This document shows positions 60,734-64,000 of a stretch of DNA of 64,000 nucleotides, in pieces (position 1 is the stretch's first letter; every line of letters begins with the position of its first letter). A program made the position numbers and the translations under genes. The notes under the pieces are model-generated. The model did not search any database. It saw only the letters and a list, made by a program, of their open reading frames with translations, and had not been told where the DNA came from. The stretch is taken from assembly GCF_003977605.1 (NCBI RefSeq), contig NZ_RYYU01000001.1:1936539-2000538 (forward strand), written 5' to 3'. The DNA comes from Prevotella koreensis. GTDB lineage: Bacteria > Bacteroidota > Bacteroidia > Bacteroidales > Bacteroidaceae.

Positions 60734-63148
60734 ATGTATAAGAATTTGGTTATAGTGGAGAGCCCTGCCAAGGCAAAGACCATAGAGAAGTTTTTGGGAA
60801 AAGACTTCAAGGTAATGTCAAGTTTTGGTCATATACGCGACCTTAAAAAGAAAGAGTTGAGTATAGACACCAAGACGCTGGAGCCTGACTATGAGATACC
60901 TGAAGATAAGAAAAAACTTGTGGGCGAACTGAGAAGCAGTGCCAAGAATGTTGAGAAAGTGTGGCTCGCTTCCGATGAAGACCGCGAGGGAGAGGCCATC
61001 AGTTGGCATCTGTGCGAGGTGCTCGGACTTGATGAGGAGAAGACAAACCGCATCGTGTTCCATGAGATTACGAAGCCTGCCATACTTGCTGCGATAGATG
61101 CTCCGCGCCATATCAACATGAACCTTGTTAACGCCCAGCAGGCACGTCGTGTGCTCGACCGTCTCGTTGGATTCTCGCTCTCGCCCCTGCTTTGGCGCAA
61201 GGTGAAGCCCGCTTTGTCGGCCGGAAGGGTGCAGAGCGTTGCCGTGAGACTCATCGTTGAGCGCGAACGCGAGATAAATGCTTTCAAAAGCGAACCGTAT
61301 TTCAGAGTGAGCGCACTTTTCGGACATCTTAATGCCGATGGTTCGCAGAGTGAAGTGAAGGCCGAACTCGACACTCGTTTCAAGACAGAAGAGGAGGTAA
61401 AGAATTTCCTTGAAATGTGCAAAAAAGCCCATTTTATCGTTAATGAAATACAGAAAAAGCCGATACGGCGTGTTCCGGCACCGCCATTCACCACCTCTAC
61501 GTTGCAACAGGAAGCCGCAAGAAAACTCGGTTTCACCGTCAGTCAGACAATGATGGTTGCGCAGCATCTCTACGAGAACGGACTTATTACATATATGCGT
61601 ACCGACTCTGTTAATCTTTCTTCGCTGTGCATAAACACCGCCAAGGAGGAGATAGGGAAACTTTGGGGGCAGGAATACTCAAATCCGCGCCAGTATCGCA
61701 CAAATTCCAAAGGGGCACAGGAGGCTCACGAGGCTATCCGTCCAACATATATGAGCAATCATACCGTAGAGGGAACGCTTCAGGAGCGTCGTCTCTATGA
61801 ACTCATTTGGAAACGCACGGCAGCCTCGCAGATGGCCGATGCGCAGATAGAAAAGACAACAGTGAGTATTTCGTTGAGTGTTGAGGGTGGAGCGTTGAAC
61901 GAAAATGGAGGGACGTTGAACGTTGATGCTTCTGCCGATAAGGCACAAAACTCGCTCAACCCTCAACACTCAACCCTCAACACTCAACGTCAAATGCCCC
62001 ACTTCATAGCAACCGGTGAGGTTGTGAAGTTTGACGGTTTCTTGAAAGTCTATCGTGAAAGCAATGGCGACGAGGACAACAATGGGGAAGATACATCGCA
62101 CCTGTTGCCGGCAATGGAGCGGGGAGCAGAACTGAAACATCGTGAGATTGTGGCGACCGAACGATTCAGTCAGGGGCCGATGAGATATACCGAGGCCTCG
62201 CTGGTGCATAAAATGGAGGAACTCGGCATAGGCCGACCGTCAACCTATGCACCGACAATATCTACCATACAGCAGCGCGAATATGTGCAGAAAGGCGATA
62301 AGAAAGGCGACGAACGACAGTATAGCGTCTTCACACTGCGCGGCATAAGCGTTGTGAAAACGAACCGAAAGGAGATGGTGGGGAACGAAAAAGGAAAGTT
62401 GTTGCCGACAGACATCGGTATCGTTGTTAATGACTTCTTACAGAAGAATTTCCCCGGAATAATGGATTATAACTTCACTGCACGCGTGGAACAGCAGTTC
62501 GACAAGATTGCGGAGGGCGATGAGGAGTGGAAGAGCATGATGAAACTGTTCTACAACGAGTTCGAACCGACTGTTGACAGTGCAATGAAAAAGCGCGAAG
62601 AGCATAAGGCCGGTGAACGTGAATTAGGCATTGACAATGCCAGCGGCAAACCGGTATTCGTGAAGATAGGACGCTTCGGGCCGGTGGTTCAGATTGGTAC
62701 GGCCGACGATAAGGAGAAACCGCGATTTGCACAGTTGCCCGCCGACAAGAGTCTTGAGACGATAACGCTCGACGAAGCACTCGAACTGTTCAAGTTGCCG
62801 CGCAACTTGGGTCAGTTTGAAGGTAGTGATGTGGTGATTGGTGCGGGACGTTTTGGCCCATACGTGCTCAACAACCGCAAATACGTTTCTGTGCCCAAGA
62901 CCATCGACCCGATGGAAATAACATTCGAAGAGGCTGTGGCACTGATAGAAGACAAGCGCAAGCAGGAGGAAAAACGCCACCTTAAGAAGTTCGACGAAGA
63001 ATCGGACATGGAGGTGATGAACGGAAGATTCGGCCCTTATATCGCATATAATGGTAAGAACTACCGCCTGCCCAAAGCCCTGCATGCCAAGGCTGCGGAA
63101 CTCACTCTCGAACAATGTATGGAGGTGGTGAACAAAGCCAAGAAATGA
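60734..63148 (+). CDS. topA: DNA topoisomerase I (type IA)
   Basis: Relaxes negative supercoils by single-strand passage. The 804-residue protein has a TOPRIM domain (LVIVESPAKAKTIEKFLG at 5-22; DEDREGEAISWHL at 81-93), the catalytic tyrosine at residue 287 (GLITYMRTDS), and C-terminal topo C-terminal repeats (GRFGPVVQIG, AGRFGPYVLN, NGRFGPYIAY) in place of the four-cysteine zinc fingers of E. coli TopA. Residues about 380-419 form an unusual Asn/Ser/Thr/Leu-rich insertion encoded by a palindromic repeat (61872-61989). The stop overlaps the aroK start by 4 bp. Confidence 0.97.
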   Translation: MYKNLVIVESPAKAKTIEKFLGKDFKVMSSFGHIRDLKKKELSIDTKTLEPDYEIPEDKKKLVGELRSSAKNVEKVWLASDEDREGEAISWHLCEVLGLDEEKTNRIVFHEITKPAILAAIDAPRHINMNLVNAQQARRVLDRLVGFSLSPLLWRKVKPALSAGRVQSVAVRLIVEREREINAFKSEPYFRVSALFGHLNADGSQSEVKAELDTRFKTEEEVKNFLEMCKKAHFIVNEIQKKPIRRVPAPPFTTSTLQQEAARKLGFTVSQTMMVAQHLYENGLITYMRTDSVNLSSLCINTAKEEIGKLWGQEYSNPRQYRTNSKGAQEAHEAIRPTYMSNHTVEGTLQERRLYELIWKRTAASQMADAQIEKTTVSISLSVEGGALNENGGTLNVDASADKAQNSLNPQHSTLNTQRQMPHFIATGEVVKFDGFLKVYRESNGDEDNNGEDTSHLLPAMERGAELKHREIVATERFSQGPMRYTEASLVHKMEELGIGRPSTYAPTISTIQQREYVQKGDKKGDERQYSVFTLRGISVVKTNRKEMVGNEKGKLLPTDIGIVVNDFLQKNFPGIMDYNFTARVEQQFDKIAEGDEEWKSMMKLFYNEFEPTVDSAMKKREEHKAGERELGIDNASGKPVFVKIGRFGPVVQIGTADDKEKPRFAQLPADKSLETITLDEALELFKLPRNLGQFEGSDVVIGAGRFGPYVLNNRKYVSVPKTIDPMEITFEEAVALIEDKRKQEEKRHLKKFDEESDMEVMNGRFGPYIAYNGKNYRLPKALHAKAAELTLEQCMEVVNKAKK
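61872..61989. repeat. Palindromic repeat inserted in frame in topA
   Basis: Perfect 17-bp inverted ends CGTTGAGTGTTGAGGGT (61872-61888) and ACCCTCAACACTCAACG (61973-61989). The right end is preceded by a second CTCAACCCTCAACACTCAA-type copy, and the left arm continues with two GTTGAACG-like motifs. The 118-bp stretch keeps the topA frame and contains no stop. Confidence 0.75.
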
Positions 63149-63672
63149 AACGGATAATTCTCATCGGATACATGGGGGCGGGGAAGACCACCATTGGCAA
63201 GGCTCTTTCGGTGGAACTCGGTATGATGTTCTACGACCTTGACTGGTATGTCGAAACCCGTATGCACAGTTCCATTCCTCGTATTTTTGCCGAGAAAGGC
63301 GAGGAAGGATTTCGGAAGATAGAGCATAACATGCTGCACGAAGTGGCGGAGTTTGAGAATGTCATAATAAGTTGTGGCGGAGGAACGCCGTGTTATCTCG
63401 ATAACATGGACTATCTAAACAGGCAGGGCGAGACGGTTTATCTCAAGGCGAGACCCGAAGTGCTTTGCGGACATCTCAAAATGGGACGAGTGGAACGGCC
63501 GCTGATAAAGGGTAAGAATGAAGACGAACTGCTGCGGTTCATCATCGGGCAGTTGGAAGAGCGCGAACCATACTATACCAAGGCGAAATACCAACTCGAT
63601 GTGTCGCTGATGGACAACTACGAGAAGATAAAGATAAGCGTGGCGGCAGTGAGAAAATTGCTCGATGTGTGA
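63145..63672 (+). CDS. aroK: Shikimate kinase
   Basis: Phosphorylates shikimate at the 3-hydroxyl in aromatic amino acid synthesis. The 175-residue product has the P-loop GYMGAGKTT (8-16), the shikimate-binding DLDWYVE (32-38), the CGGGTPC segment (about 79-85) and the LID-region arginine in RVERPLIKG. The ATG at 63145, which overlaps the topA stop by 4 bp, gives the family's usual start; an in-frame ATG at 63115 lies inside topA. Confidence 0.96.
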   Translation: MKRIILIGYMGAGKTTIGKALSVELGMMFYDLDWYVETRMHSSIPRIFAEKGEEGFRKIEHNMLHEVAEFENVIISCGGGTPCYLDNMDYLNRQGETVYLKARPEVLCGHLKMGRVERPLIKGKNEDELLRFIIGQLEEREPYYTKAKYQLDVSLMDNYEKIKISVAAVRKLLDV

Positions 63673-63807
63673 CCGAATGATACAGATGCTCGCAATTAAT
63701 TGCCATAATGTTAAGAAAATAATATGATAATATGTACGTTTATTCAATTGTGAACGCCTGATGTGAGATTATTATACAAGGATATATAACAGATAAACAA
63801 CAAGCCA

Positions 63808-64000
63808 ATGAAGAAGTGGACTATCGATGACTCCAAGGAACTCTATAACATTAATGGGTGGGGCACGTCCTATTTTGGTATCAATGACGAGGGCAATGTC
63901 TATGTGTCGCCGTGCAAGGACGACGTTAAGATTGACCTCCATGAGGTGATGAACGAACTTGCTCTGCGCGATGTGTCGTCGCCGGTGCTGCTGCGTTTCC
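63808..64000 (+). CDS. speA: Biosynthetic arginine decarboxylase, 5' part
   Basis: Only the first 64 codons are in the window (MKKWTIDDSKELYNINGWGTSYF, then VYVSPCKDDVKIDLHEVMNE and SSPVLLRF). This opening matches the N terminus of PLP-dependent SpeA, which decarboxylates arginine to agmatine for polyamine synthesis. The remaining ~570 residues lie outside. It is 135 bp downstream of aroK; no convincing TAnnTTTG box was seen in that gap. Confidence 0.88.
   Translation, partial: MKKWTIDDSKELYNINGWGTSYFGINDEGNVYVSPCKDDVKIDLHEVMNELALRDVSSPVLLRF

Overview
The window looks like a chromosomal segment of a member of the Bacteroidales, most likely Prevotellaceae. Supporting signs are the -7 boxes of the form TAnnTTTG in front of most transcription units, GLPGLI, DUF4292, BspA-like and FISUMP secreted proteins, the gene pair for glycine-lipid synthesis, and a division/cell-wall cluster without murF or ddl. 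The species call is inference; no 16S gene is present.

Left part (1-4295): the 5' two thirds of gyrB, rpsT and tRNA-Glu on the minus strand, then recO and an archaeal-type AAA+ ATPase on the plus strand. From 4722 to 21500 runs one long minus-strand division and cell-wall (dcw) operon: mraZ-rsmH-ftsL-ftsI-murE-mraY-murD-ftsW-murG-murC-ftsQ-ftsA-ftsZ, followed by a yqeY-like gene. It starts from a single recognisable promoter overlapped by three tandem 10-bp MraZ-box-like repeats. Next come a probable glsA-glsB pair (plus), a dGTPase (minus), and a plus operon dut - TPR lipoprotein - DUF4292 lipoprotein - EnvC-like murein hydrolase activator whose LytM domain has lost its metal ligands.

Middle part (30367-44614, minus): a GLPGLI protein with an outer-membrane beta-barrel protein, two small unknown genes, pnp, a fused ResB-CcsA cytochrome c biogenesis gene, and a putative iron-acquisition operon (porin - imelysin - di-haem oxidoreductase). 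From 44801 to 53070 lies a cluster of secreted proteins. Four of them share a short C-terminal YNLxGQRV...GKK tail, and three share an N-terminal G-x4-F-x4-I-x2-I-x-F module. Then follow a porin O/P-like protein with a YitT transporter, a thioredoxin-fold lipoprotein lacking CXXC, a GxxExxY (PD-(D/E)XK) protein, a Nudix hydrolase, two lipoproteins, topA-aroK and the start of speA.

The least ordinary material is non-coding. (i) Three ~203-bp palindromic, MITE-like elements share TIRs of the form TTTAAACCC...GGGTTTAA, and one of them abuts the start codon of the ccsBA gene. (ii) A family of GGGCGAAATTG repeats occurs at four intergenic sites, two of them next to possible remnants of the MITE ends. 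(iii) The GxxExxY gene is flanked by inverted arrays of a ~22-bp repeat. (iv) An 18-bp palindrome ATACCyA...TrGGTAT sits at exactly the same distance from two -7 boxes, one of the iron operon and one of a secreted-protein operon. (v) A 118-bp palindromic repeat lies in frame inside topA.
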